In this document: one piece after another, positions 1 through 8,061 of the stretch
Layout of the letters: every line of letters begins with the position of its first letter
Position numbering within the stretch: the first letter of the stretch is position 1
DNA from: CAMDBL01 sp964498125
Lineage (GTDB): Bacteria > Pseudomonadota > Alphaproteobacteria > Rhizobiales > Hyphomicrobiaceae
Direction: 5' to 3'
DNA length: 53,750 bases
NCBI GenBank assembly: GCA_964498125.1
Contig: CAZCGE010000098.1
Location: forward strand, 1-53,750
Program-made: the position numbers and the translations under genes
The notes under the pieces: generated by a model
Told to the model about the DNA's origin: nothing
The model's database searches: none
What the model saw: the letters and a program-made list of their open reading frames with translations, nothing else

Positions 1-14
1 CCCGTGCCCTGAGG

Positions 15-158
15 TCATTCGAGTATCCCTTGCCCATCGCGCGCCCCGCTGTTATCGCCAGCGGAATCCGAATCTGATTTGCGCGTTCGTGGGAATCCCC
101 TGTAACTGATTTGATTCACATCAAGCGGAAAGCGCTCTAGCTCACTGGTCATGATCAT
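15..158 (-). CDS. possible small protein, 47 aa, unknown
   Basis: Short minus-strand frame opening at an ATG with a well placed GAGGAG six bases upstream, which is the main reason to list it. The peptide starts MIMTSELERFPLD and becomes rich in Asp, Ser, Gly and Arg; I see no domain, signal peptide or membrane segment. The frame also runs open further upstream without a better start. It lies downstream of regA on the same strand but more than 330 bases away. It could equally be a chance frame; I do not recognise a family. Confidence 0.25.
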   Translation of the reverse strand: MIMTSELERFPLDVNQISYRGFPRTRKSDSDSAGDNSGARDGQGILE

Positions 159-491
159 GACGGTCTCCTCAACCAACACATATTCTAACAGAATACCATC
201 GAATGTGGACTGTATGGATTTGTCGGGTCTGGCGAGTGGCTCGACCGTACCACACAATGGCGATGGGGCCACATCGCGTTTTCAAACGGCGCCATAGCCG
301 CAACGGGTCACGTGCTGCCGACTTGGGCATACCCTTGCCAGCCTCATTGTCCGTCAGGTTGACCGCCGCAAGCGACCCTGCCAGTTGATCTTGGGCGGTC
401 TCCCCATGCTGGGGAACGCTTCCATTATAGCGCGATCACGCACCGTTCGGACAGGCCCAAGCTGTGCAGCGGCGCCGGCCGTGCCCGCCGC
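159..491. other. non-coding stretch downstream of regA
   Basis: About 330 bases between the end of regA and the possible small gene. The longer open frames here lack ribosome binding sites and look like shadows. I see no convincing terminator hairpin with a T-run and no repeat. Confidence 0.5.
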
Positions 492-1055
492 CTACTTCGG
501 CGCACGTTTGGCCAGGATGCGCTGCAGCGTGCGGCGATGCATGTTGAGGCGGCGCGCCGTCTCCGAGACGTTGCGACTGCACAATTCGTAGACGCGTTGG
601 ATGTGCTCCCAGCGGACGCGATCGGCCGACATCGGATTTTCCGGCGGCGGCGCCTTGGCGTTGTGCGGCGCCAGCAATGCATCGGTGATGTCGTCGGCAT
701 CGGCGGGCTTGGCCAGGTAGTCGACGGCGCCGAGCTTCACCGCCGACACCGCGGTGGCGATGTTGCCGTAGCCGGTCAGCACGATGGCGCGCGCATCGGG
801 CCTGACGCGCGACAGCTCGGCGATCACGTCGAGGCCGTTGCCGTCCTCCAGCCGCATGTCGACGACGGCAAATGCCGGCGCCTTCTGGCGGATCAGATCG
901 ACGCCTTCAGCCACCGAGTGGCCAAAGCGAACCTCGAAGCCGCGCGTTTCCATGGCTCGGACCAGCCGCTGCAAGAAGGCGCGGTCGTCGTCGACCAGCA
1001 GCAGGGAACGGTCCTCGGGCAGCTCATCTTGCCGAAATGATAGATCTTCCGTCAC
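492..1055 (-). CDS. regA: RegA/ActR/PrrA-family redox response regulator
   Basis: 187-residue response regulator of the RegA/ActR/PrrA/RoxR family, which globally controls respiratory, photosynthetic or carbon and nitrogen fixation genes according to redox state. The receiver domain (about 17-130) has the acidic pocket DDD at 22-24, the phospho-acceptor Asp66 in AVVDMRLEDG, a conserved Thr in VLTGYGN and Lys in YLAKPAD. A proline-rich linker (APPPENP) leads to a Fis-type helix-turn-helix (about 145-184, NVSETARRLNMHRRTLQR), the hallmark of this family. It is encoded 84 bases downstream of its sensor kinase regB on the same strand, so the two are probably co-transcribed. Length is normal for the family. 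Confidence 0.95.
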   Translation of the reverse strand: MTEDLSFRQDELPEDRSLLLVDDDRAFLQRLVRAMETRGFEVRFGHSVAEGVDLIRQKAPAFAVVDMRLEDGNGLDVIAELSRVRPDARAIVLTGYGNIATAVSAVKLGAVDYLAKPADADDITDALLAPHNAKAPPPENPMSADRVRWEHIQRVYELCSRNVSETARRLNMHRRTLQRILAKRAPK

Positions 1056-1139
1056 GTTACGACCTCCGTGGTGCTCCCTTGTATAGCTGGCTTTTGCGGC
1101 GCGCCCAAGCGTTGCCGCACAGCAAAGCGCCTAAATTGG

Positions 1140-2543
1140 TTAGCGGCCAGGCACGGTTTGCGACCCGGTGTCCGCCAGGCGGGGCCATGCGTCGCTGGCG
1201 GCGATGGGTGAGGCGCCGGCCTCGAAGACGGCGCGAGCCCAGGCCACGCGCACCATGGCCCCACCCAAACCGTTGTCCGAGTTGGCCAGCGTGAGGACGG
1301 CACCGGACCGCTCAAGGAGGGTTTTTGCGATGAAAAAACCCAGTCCGAGGCCCGATGAGGCGCCTTCCGTGGCGGTCGCACGGTCCATCGGCCGAGTGGT
1401 GACATAGGGCTCGCCCAGCGTGTCCATGACCATGGCGGGAAAACCGGGGCCATCGTCGGCAATGGTCACGACGACCTCGCGCGCACTCCAAACCGCGGCG
1501 ACTTCTACCCGCGAACTGGCGAAATCCACGGCGTTCTGCACGAGATTGCCGAAGCCATAGATCAGTCCTGGACGGCGCTGGCCGGTCGGTTCCCGGTCAT
1601 AGGGCGGTTCGCTGCCGGGCGCGGTGGCGGCGGCAATGCGAATGTCCTTGCCGCGCTTGCGATAGGGGGCGGCAGCCTCTTCCAGAAGTTGAGTAACGCT
1701 CAGACTACCGTGCAAGGGGTCCTGCTCGGTCGGTCGGCGCGTCAATTGCTGCAGGATCTCGCGACAGCGCAGCGACTGACTTCTCAGCAAGGCAATATCA
1801 TCGCTCAGCGGCGAGCCTTTCGGCAGGTCCCTTTCGAGTTCCTTGGTCACCAGAGCGATGGTGGCCAGCGGCGTGCCGAGTTCGTGGGCAGCGGCGGCTG
1901 CCAGACCATCGAGCGCATGCAATTTCTGCTCGCGCGCCAGCACGGCTTCGGTTGCCGCCAAGGCCGCCGACATTTGCCGGGCTTCCTTGGACAGCCGCCA
2001 CGCATAAAGCGCCAGAAACAGCATGCCCGCCATAACCGAGGCGAACATGGCGACCCGGTAGAGCCGCGGCAATTCGAGTGTATCACCGGGAAACCACGGC
2101 AGCGACCAATGGAAGGGCACCAGCAGCGCCGTGGCGGTGGCCGCCAACAGGCCGAGCAGCACCGTATTGCGCGGTGGCAGTGTCGCCGCCGAGACCGTCA
2201 CCGGCGCCACGATCAGGAACGTAAAGGGATTTTCAATGCCACCGGTCAGATAAAGCAGGATGGCAAGCTGCACGACGTCGTATCCGAGCATCGTCGAGGA
2301 CACGCTCGCCGACAGGCGGTAGCGCGCGGGGTAGCGCACGCGCAGGTAAACATTGAGCCACGCCGACATCGCAACGAACGAGAGGCAAGGGCCCACCGGA
2401 AGGTCAAAACCAAAGACCAGATAGACGATGCCGATCGTTGCCAGCTGACCCAATACCGCAAACCAGCGCAGGCGCACCAGGGTCTGCAGCCGGAGCCGGC
2501 TGTCGGCGCTGTCTATCCGCCAGCGGTCCGCGCCATAGACCAT
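1140..2543 (-). CDS. regB: RegB/PrrB/ActS-family membrane redox sensor kinase
   Basis: Histidine kinase partner of RegA, about 467 residues from the ATG at 2543 (an in-frame GTG at 2567 is an alternative; the open frame continues further upstream without recognisable sequence). About six membrane helices occupy residues 25-183. The loop GGIENPF (101-107) matches the conserved quinone-sensing loop. The dimerisation helix carries His220 in the H-box HELGTP and Cys260 in RCREIL; the 40-residue spacing equals that between His225 and the redox-active Cys265 of Rhodobacter capsulatus RegB, so both known redox inputs look intact. The ATPase domain has an N-box (LVQNAVDFA), G1 (DDGPGF) and G2 (SSGLGLGFF). 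It phosphorylates RegA, encoded directly downstream. Confidence 0.93.
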   Translation of the reverse strand: MVYGADRWRIDSADSRLRLQTLVRLRWFAVLGQLATIGIVYLVFGFDLPVGPCLSFVAMSAWLNVYLRVRYPARYRLSASVSSTMLGYDVVQLAILLYLTGGIENPFTFLIVAPVTVSAATLPPRNTVLLGLLAATATALLVPFHWSLPWFPGDTLELPRLYRVAMFASVMAGMLFLALYAWRLSKEARQMSAALAATEAVLAREQKLHALDGLAAAAAHELGTPLATIALVTKELERDLPKGSPLSDDIALLRSQSLRCREILQQLTRRPTEQDPLHGSLSVTQLLEEAAAPYRKRGKDIRIAAATAPGSEPPYDREPTGQRRPGLIYGFGNLVQNAVDFASSRVEVAAVWSAREVVVTIADDGPGFPAMVMDTLGEPYVTTRPMDRATATEGASSGLGLGFFIAKTLLERSGAVLTLANSDNGLGGAMVRVAWARAVFEAGASPIAASDAWPRLADTGSQTVPGR

Positions 2544-2840
2544 CTCTTGGGGTACCGGTTCGATCACGGTTGCCTGCGGTATGATTGTGACCGTCGATGC
2601 GCCGCCTCGACGGTCAGGTAGAGACGTGGGCTGAGGGGCGCCGCGGCGGCAAACTTTAGCATGCCTTGCTGCGCCATGCGCGGTTCCCATACAGTCGGCG
2701 TCGCCGCTCAGCAGAGTTCGCAAAAGTGTACCTCGCGGTTTTGCGATAAAACTCTGCTCAAGCAAAGTCCTAAGCATCCGCCAAGTCAATGGACGGGGGC
2801 TCCTGCGGTAAATTCGTCAACTACTCGGGCGACATAGACG

Positions 2841-2899
2841 GAACGCCGTAGCCAAGCTAGTGTGACGGGAGCATGAAGCAGAACGCCGTGGCCACGGCG
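2841..2899 (+). promoter_or_regulatory. direct repeat plus palindrome upstream of tctB
   Basis: In the 378-base divergent gap between regB and tctB the motif GAACGCCGTRGCCA occurs at 2841-2854 and again at 2881-2894, exactly 40 bases apart. The second copy lies inside a perfect 16-base palindrome, CGCCGTGGCCACGGCG (2884-2899), ending 22 bases before the tctB start. The arrangement looks like paired operator sites for a regulator of the transporter operon; this is inference. The rest of the gap holds no gene I can support. Confidence 0.4.
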
Positions 2900-2921
2900 C
2901 AGCGACGAACTGGGAGGATTG

Positions 2922-3452
2922 ATGTCGGGAGATCCGTTGCCGCCAGCGCCAGGTCGAGGTCGCGGCTTTATTAAATCGCCGCAGGATTTTGCCGCGGGCT
3001 TGTTTTTGCTCGCCATTGCCCTGTTCGGTCTCACGGGCGGCTGGAAGCTGTCCATGGGCACCATGTCGGGTGTCGGCCCCGGCATGCTGCCGAAAGTGAT
3101 CTCGGCGATGATTGCGGGCTTCGGTGTGCTGCTCGTTCTGCAGTCGCTGATCACGAAGGGCGATTTGCTCGAGCGCTGGTCGATCCGCGGACTGGTCTTC
3201 ATCCTGAGTTCGCTTCTCGTTTTTGCCGCGACCGTGCGCACGCTCGGCCTTGCCTTCGCAGGCCCGCTCTGTGTGATCATTTCGGCGTTCGCGGAAAAGA
3301 GCGTGCGCTTGAAGGAGATCGTCATCTTCTCCCTGGTGCTGACGGGTGGTTGCATCATACTGTTTGCCTACATGCTGCGACTGCCGATCCCGATTTTGCC
3401 CGACAATGTCCGGGAACTGCTCAATAGTATCATCATCCAGCTTAAATCCTGA
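2922..3452 (+). CDS. tctB: tripartite tricarboxylate transporter, small membrane subunit TctB
   Basis: Roughly 176-residue hydrophobic protein with about four membrane helices, the size and pattern of TctB, the small membrane subunit of TTT-family secondary transporters for citrate-like acids. The conserved early segment GxGPGMLPK is visible as GVGPGMLPK (about residues 49-57). The ATG at 2922 is chosen because GGAGG sits four bases upstream; the in-frame TTG at 2919 is too close to it. It is followed after 12 bases by tctA and then by tctC, giving gene order B-A-C. Substrate is unknown. Confidence 0.9.
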   Translation: MSGDPLPPAPGRGRGFIKSPQDFAAGLFLLAIALFGLTGGWKLSMGTMSGVGPGMLPKVISAMIAGFGVLLVLQSLITKGDLLERWSIRGLVFILSSLLVFAATVRTLGLAFAGPLCVIISAFAEKSVRLKEIVIFSLVLTGGCIILFAYMLRLPIPILPDNVRELLNSIIIQLKS

Positions 3453-3464
3453 GGGTCCCGGGCC

Positions 3465-4967
3465 ATGGGTGATCTTGTTTCGAATCTGGCGCTTGGTTTC
3501 GGTGTCGCGCTGACTCTGAAAAACATTCTGCTTTGCTTCCTCGGCTGCATGATCGGCACGTTGGTCGGCGTGCTGCCCGGCGTCGGGCCGGTCGCAACCA
3601 TTGCGATGCTGCTGCCGATCACGTTCGGCATCGATCCGATCGGTGCGCTCATCATGCTCGCCGGCATCTATTATGGGGCCCAGTACGGCGGCTCCACCAC
3701 GGCCATCCTGGTCAACATCCCCGGCGAGGCAACGGCGGTCGTCACCGTGCTCGATGGCCATCAGATGGCGCGGCAGGGGCGCGCCGGTGTCGCGCTCGGC
3801 ATCGCCGCCATCGGCTCGTTCATCGCCGGCACGATTGCAACTTTGACCATTGCCGCGCTCGGCGCGCCGCTGACCAAGATGGCGCTGCTGTTTGGACCAG
3901 CGGACTATTTCTCGCTGATGGTGCTCGGCCTGATGTTCGCGGTCGTGCTGGCGCGCGGCTCGGTGCCCAAGGCGATGGCCATGATCCTGGTCGGAATCCT
4001 GTTTTCGACCATCGGCACGGACTTGGAGACCGGCGAGGAGCGCCTGACCTACGGCTGGCAGGAGATCTCCGACGGGCTCGACTTCGCCTACATCGCCATG
4101 GGCATGTTCGGCTTCGCCGAGATCCTGCGCAACCTGGAGATGCCCGAGACGCGCGATGTCGTCAAGGCCAAGATCGGCAGGCTATTGCCGAGTGCCGCGG
4201 AGATGAAGCAGTCGGCCTGGCCGATCGCGCGTGGCACCTTCCTGGGCGCTTTCCTTGGCCTGCTGCCGGGCAACGGCGCCGTGCTCGGACCGTTCGCGTC
4301 CTATACGCTGGAAAAGAAGCTGGCCAAGGATCCCTCGCGTTTCGGCAAGGGCGCCATCGAGGGAGTCGCTGGTCCGGAATCGGCCAACAATGCCGGCGCG
4401 CAGACGGCCTTCATCCCGCTGCTGACGCTGGGTATCCCGCCCAATGCGGTGATGGCGCTGATGGTTGGCGCCATGACCATTCATGGCATCGTGCCGGGCC
4501 CGCAGATCATCTCCAAGCAGCCGCAGTTGTTCTGGGGCATGATCGCCTCGATGTGGCTTGGCAATCTGATGCTGCTGATCATCAACCTGCCACTGATCGG
4601 CCTGTGGGTGAAGCTGCTGCAGGTGCCTTACCGCCTGATGTTCCCGGCGATCGTGCTGTTCTGCTGCATCGGCATCTACTCGATCAACAACTCGCCGGTC
4701 GATGTCATGATGACGGCCGTATTCGGCATGTTCGGCTACTTTCTGTTCAAGTTCGGCTTCGAACCGGCGCCGATGCTGCTGGGCTTCGTGCTCGGGCGGT
4801 TGATGGAGGAGAAGTTGCGGCAGGCGCTGGTCATCTCGCGCGGCAGCTTCATGACCTTTGTCGAGCGGCCACTGTCGGGCAGCCTGCTGGCACTGGCATT
4901 CATCCTCATCATCATCGCGCTGTTGCCCTCCATCCGCAAGAGCCGCGAGGTGGTGTTCCAGGAGTGA
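3465..4967 (+). CDS. tctA: tripartite tricarboxylate transporter, large permease TctA
   Basis: 500-residue integral membrane permease of the TctA family, which moves the carboxylate across the inner membrane using an ion gradient. Family signatures are plain: GVLPGVGPV near residue 40, the glycine-rich GIYYGAQYGGSTTAIL near 66-81, and in the second half GLLPGNGAVLGPF and GPESANNAGAQTAFIPLLTLG followed by PPNAVMALM. About 11-12 membrane segments are expected. The length is normal. It lies 12 bases behind tctB and 114 bases before tctC, which encodes the periplasmic binding protein that delivers substrate. Confidence 0.95.
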   Translation: MGDLVSNLALGFGVALTLKNILLCFLGCMIGTLVGVLPGVGPVATIAMLLPITFGIDPIGALIMLAGIYYGAQYGGSTTAILVNIPGEATAVVTVLDGHQMARQGRAGVALGIAAIGSFIAGTIATLTIAALGAPLTKMALLFGPADYFSLMVLGLMFAVVLARGSVPKAMAMILVGILFSTIGTDLETGEERLTYGWQEISDGLDFAYIAMGMFGFAEILRNLEMPETRDVVKAKIGRLLPSAAEMKQSAWPIARGTFLGAFLGLLPGNGAVLGPFASYTLEKKLAKDPSRFGKGAIEGVAGPESANNAGAQTAFIPLLTLGIPPNAVMALMVGAMTIHGIVPGPQIISKQPQLFWGMIASMWLGNLMLLIINLPLIGLWVKLLQVPYRLMFPAIVLFCCIGIYSINNSPVDVMMTAVFGMFGYFLFKFGFEPAPMLLGFVLGRLMEEKLRQALVISRGSFMTFVERPLSGSLLALAFILIIIALLPSIRKSREVVFQE

Positions 4968-5081
4968 AGTGAGGCGACTTGTGCGAAAGAAGGCTCGATC
5001 GTCGCCGGCCGATGTACAATGGCCATGTGGCACATGCGGTGACATGCAATTGATGCGCTTGAAGCAACAAAAGAGGCTGAC

Positions 5082-6080
5082 ATGCTGAGACCTGCCTTTC
5101 CGCGCGGCGTGATAGCCGCAGTGGTTTTGTTGGCTGTCGGAATTCCGGCCTGGGCTGCCTATCCCGAGAAGCCGATCACCCTGATCGTGCCGTTCGCAGC
5201 CGGCGGGCCGACCGACATCGTCGCCCGCATCGTCGGCGAGCACATGAGCCGCACGCTGGGCCAATCGGTGGTGGTCGAGAACGTCGCCGGCGCCGGTGGC
5301 ACCACCGGCATCACGCGCGGCGCGCAGGCCAAGCCCGACGGCTACACCCTCATGATGGGACACATGGGGACCCATGGCGCCGCGCCCGCCCTCTACCCCA
5401 GCCTCAAGTATGATCCGGCCAAGGATTTCGAGCCGATCGGGCTCGCCGCCGGCACGCCGATCCTGATCGTCGGCAAGAAAGGGTTGCCCGCCAAGGACCT
5501 CAAGGAGTTCGTGGCCCTGCTCAAGTCCTCGGGCGACAAGTTGTCCGAGGCCCACGCTGGCGTCGGTTCGGTGTCGCACACCACCTGCACGCTGTTTCAG
5601 GCGATGATTGGCTCCAAGACAGCCCGCGTCGCCTATCGCGGCACCGGCCCGGCGCTGAACGATCTGGTCGGCGGCCAGGTCGACTTCGGTTGCGACCAGA
5701 TCGTCAACTTGGTGCAGCAGATCAAGGGCGGCAACATCACGGCCTTCGCCATCGCCACGGCCGAGCGGTCACCCGCGCTGCCCGACGTGCCGACGACCAA
5801 GGAGGCGGGACTGCCCGACTATCAGGTCTCGGCATGGAATGCGATTTTTGCGCCGAAGGGCACACCGAAGGATGTCGTCGCCACGCTCGTAGCGGCACTC
5901 GACAAGGCGCTCGACGACGAGGCCACGCGCAAGCGGCTGCTGGAACTCGGCAGCGTGCTGCCCGACAAGGCCGGGCGGAAGCCCGAAGCGCTGCAGAAGC
6001 TGGTGGAAAGCGAAGTGGCGCGCTGGTTGCCGGTGCTGAAGGACGCCGCCGCGGCGCCGGCTAGCCAGCCCGCGAAGTAA
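5082..6080 (+). CDS. tctC: TctC/Bug-family periplasmic solute-binding protein
   Basis: 332-residue extracytoplasmic binding receptor of the Bug/TctC family. A Sec signal peptide covers about residues 1-25 (AWAAYPEK at the cleavage region). The mature start YPEKPITLIVPFAAGGPTD and the motif GAGGTTG are the family's substrate-carboxylate loop signatures; later YRGTGPALNDLVGGQVDF and AWNAIFAPKGTP are also typical. The start has AGAGG upstream. Bug proteins bind diverse small carboxylates, and position in tctBAC makes this the dedicated receptor. The tail is Ala/Pro-rich. Specificity cannot be read from sequence alone. Confidence 0.93.
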   Translation: MLRPAFPRGVIAAVVLLAVGIPAWAAYPEKPITLIVPFAAGGPTDIVARIVGEHMSRTLGQSVVVENVAGAGGTTGITRGAQAKPDGYTLMMGHMGTHGAAPALYPSLKYDPAKDFEPIGLAAGTPILIVGKKGLPAKDLKEFVALLKSSGDKLSEAHAGVGSVSHTTCTLFQAMIGSKTARVAYRGTGPALNDLVGGQVDFGCDQIVNLVQQIKGGNITAFAIATAERSPALPDVPTTKEAGLPDYQVSAWNAIFAPKGTPKDVVATLVAALDKALDDEATRKRLLELGSVLPDKAGRKPEALQKLVESEVARWLPVLKDAAAAPASQPAK

Positions 6081-6106
6081 GCGGGTCGCGCGGCCGTATC
6101 GTAAAA

Positions 6107-6118
6107 AATGCGCGCATT
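6107..6118. promoter_or_regulatory. 12-base perfect palindrome before the TRAP operon
   Basis: AATGCGCGCATT, a perfect palindrome 81 bases upstream of dctP in the only gap between the Tct and TRAP gene sets. It is a candidate operator for the TRAP operon. Chance palindromes of this length are uncommon but possible in GC-rich DNA. Confidence 0.3.
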
Positions 6119-6199
6119 GTCATTGCCGCGCTGCTAAAGTACGACGATGGTCTTCAGAGGCCGAAACGAAGTCACGGTAAAAACTGGGAGGTTCAAAAA

Positions 6200-7339
6200 A
6201 TGACCAAAGCCACTGACAATCCGAAGAATGCGTCCCGCCGCAAGTTCCTGAAAACCGGCGCGCTCGCCGTCGGCGTCACGGCGGCTGGCGGCCTCGCCAT
6301 GCCGAACGTGTCCCGCGCGCAGACCGTGACGTTCAAGATGCAAGGTTCGTGGGGCGCCAAGGACGTCTTCAACGAGATGGCGCAGGACTATGTCAAGCGC
6401 GTCAACGACATGGCCGGCGGCCGGCTCAAGATCGACTTCCTGACGGGCGGTGCCGTGGTGCATCCCTTCCAGGTGCTGGACGCCGTGCATGGCGGCCAAC
6501 TCGACGGCGCCCACACGGTGACCGTGTACTGGTACGGCAAGCACAAGGCCGCGTCGCTGTTCGGCACCGGTCCGGTGTTCGGCTTCAACGCCAACGAGGG
6601 CCTGGGCTGGATCCACAACGGCGGCGGCTATGAGCTGTTCGAAGAGCTCCAGACCCAGATCATGAAGATCAACATCAAGAGCTTCTTCGTCATGCCGATG
6701 CCGACCCAGCCGCTCGGCTGGTTCAAGAAACCGGTCAAAAGCATGGCCGACTTGAAGGGCCTCAAGTACCGCACCGTCGGTCTGGCGGCCGATCTGATGC
6801 AGGCGATGGGCATGGCGGTGGCGCAGTTGCCGGGTGGCGAGATCGTGCCGGCCATGGAGCGTGGCGTCATCGACGCCTTCGAGTTCAACAACCCGACCTC
6901 CGACCGCCGCTTCGGCGCGCAGGACGTGGCCAAGAACTACATGATGGGCAGCCACCATCAGGCGACCGAGTACTTCGAGATCATGTTCAACAGGACCAAG
7001 TTCGACGCCCTGCCGGCGGAGCAAAAAGCGATCCTGCAGTATGCCGCCGAAGCCGTCTCCTCCGCCAACGAGTGGAAGGCGATGGACTACTACTCGAAGG
7101 ATCTGGTGGAGCTCAGGGAGAAGGACAAGGTCAATGTCCTGCGCACGCCGAAGGATGTCTTCGACGCGCAGATCAAGGCCTGGGACGGCCTCATCGCCCA
7201 GCTCGGCACGGATCCCTTCATGAAGAAGGTGATGGACTCGCAGAAGGCCTGGGTGAAGCGAGTGGTCTACTATGGGCTGTTCAACGCCACCGACTACCGC
7301 GGCGCCTACGAGCATCACTTCGGCAAGCTGGAGCTGTAA
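6200..7339 (+). CDS. dctP: TRAP transporter substrate-binding protein (DctP family)
   Basis: 379-residue periplasmic receptor of a TRAP transporter. The N terminus is a twin-arginine signal (SRRKFLK, residues 12-18, then a hydrophobic stretch to about residue 38, VSRAQT), so it is probably exported folded by Tat. The mature protein shows DctP-family features such as the GGRLKIDFLTGG strand and the NPTSDRRFGAQDVAKNY region, most like the alpha-keto-acid/lactate (TakP-like) branch. The ribosome site GGGAGG lies eight bases before the ATG. dctQ and dctM follow. Substrate remains a guess: a small carboxylate is likely. Confidence 0.92.
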   Translation: MTKATDNPKNASRRKFLKTGALAVGVTAAGGLAMPNVSRAQTVTFKMQGSWGAKDVFNEMAQDYVKRVNDMAGGRLKIDFLTGGAVVHPFQVLDAVHGGQLDGAHTVTVYWYGKHKAASLFGTGPVFGFNANEGLGWIHNGGGYELFEELQTQIMKINIKSFFVMPMPTQPLGWFKKPVKSMADLKGLKYRTVGLAADLMQAMGMAVAQLPGGEIVPAMERGVIDAFEFNNPTSDRRFGAQDVAKNYMMGSHHQATEYFEIMFNRTKFDALPAEQKAILQYAAEAVSSANEWKAMDYYSKDLVELREKDKVNVLRTPKDVFDAQIKAWDGLIAQLGTDPFMKKVMDSQKAWVKRVVYYGLFNATDYRGAYEHHFGKLEL

Positions 7340-7386
7340 GAAGCCATCGGCGCCCGCATATGTCATGTGCGGAAACTCAGTCGCGG

Positions 7387-7411
7387 GGCGGCGCGCGCAG
7401 CGCCGCCTTTT
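7387..7411 (+). terminator. hairpin between dctP and dctQ (partial terminator/attenuator)
   Basis: Perfect 8-bp stem GGCGGCGC (7387-7394) / GCGCCGCC (7400-7407), 5-base loop, followed by TTTT, 48 bases after the dctP stop. Binding-protein genes are often expressed above their membrane partners, and an intercistronic hairpin like this can lower read-through or stabilise the upstream message. Confidence 0.55.
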
Positions 7412-7453
7412 CGCGAGGAGAAAAGTACTTCGACGCCCCGGGGGGTGAGACGC

Positions 7454-8059
7454 ATGCGGAACTTCCTTTTTTTCATCGACTCGCTGAGCATGTGGGTCGG
7501 CAAGGCTTTCGCCTGGCTGATCCTGGTCTTGACGCTGGGCATCAGCTACGAGGTGTTCGTGCGCTACGTCCTGGGCCAGCCGACCACCTGGGCGTTCGAT
7601 TTCAGCTATATCAACTACGGCGCCATGTTCCTGATGGCCGGCGCCTACACGCTGTCGCGCAACGGACATGTGCGCGCCGACGTGATTTATCGCTTCCTGC
7701 CACCACGCACGCAGGCCACCCTTGATCTCGTTCTCTACGTCATTTTCTTCCTCCCGGCCGTCTGCGCGCTGATCTACGCCGGCTGGAGGTATGCGCAGAT
7801 GTCGGTTCAGTTCCGCGAGGTGAGCATCTTCAGCCCCGCCGGTGTGCCCGTCTTTCCGCTCAAATCCTTGATCCCGGCGACCGGCGTGATGCTGCTGATC
7901 CAAGGCATCGCCGAGATCATCCGCTGCATCCTGTGCATCCGCCAGGGCGAGTGGCCGCAGCGGCTGCACGACGTCGAGGAGACGGAGTCGGTGGTCATTC
8001 GTGAGAAACAGCAGCTCGCCGCGCAAAGCGAGACGCGGCAACTGGCCAAGGGGGCTTGA
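7454..8059 (+). CDS. dctQ: TRAP transporter small membrane subunit DctQ
   Basis: About 201 residues from the ATG at 7454 (GGGGGTGAG upstream); the open frame extends 29 codons further back but that part is Arg/Pro-rich and unlike the family. Four membrane helices are expected. SYEVFVRYVLGQPTTWAFD is the conserved DctQ segment (RYxFxxPxxWxxE/D), and the SRNGHVRADV motif follows the second helix. The subunit pairs with DctM to form the permease. The C-terminal 40 residues form a charged cytoplasmic tail, somewhat longer than usual. The dctM ATG comes two bases after the stop codon. Confidence 0.92.
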   Translation: MRNFLFFIDSLSMWVGKAFAWLILVLTLGISYEVFVRYVLGQPTTWAFDFSYINYGAMFLMAGAYTLSRNGHVRADVIYRFLPPRTQATLDLVLYVIFFLPAVCALIYAGWRYAQMSVQFREVSIFSPAGVPVFPLKSLIPATGVMLLIQGIAEIIRCILCIRQGEWPQRLHDVEETESVVIREKQQLAAQSETRQLAKGA

Positions 8060-8061
8060 GC

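Noticed and set aside
1689..2621. Long plus-strand open frame opposite regB
   Set aside because: Gln/Arg-rich shadow of the kinase gene; no ribosome site or family, and regB is unmistakable on the other strand.
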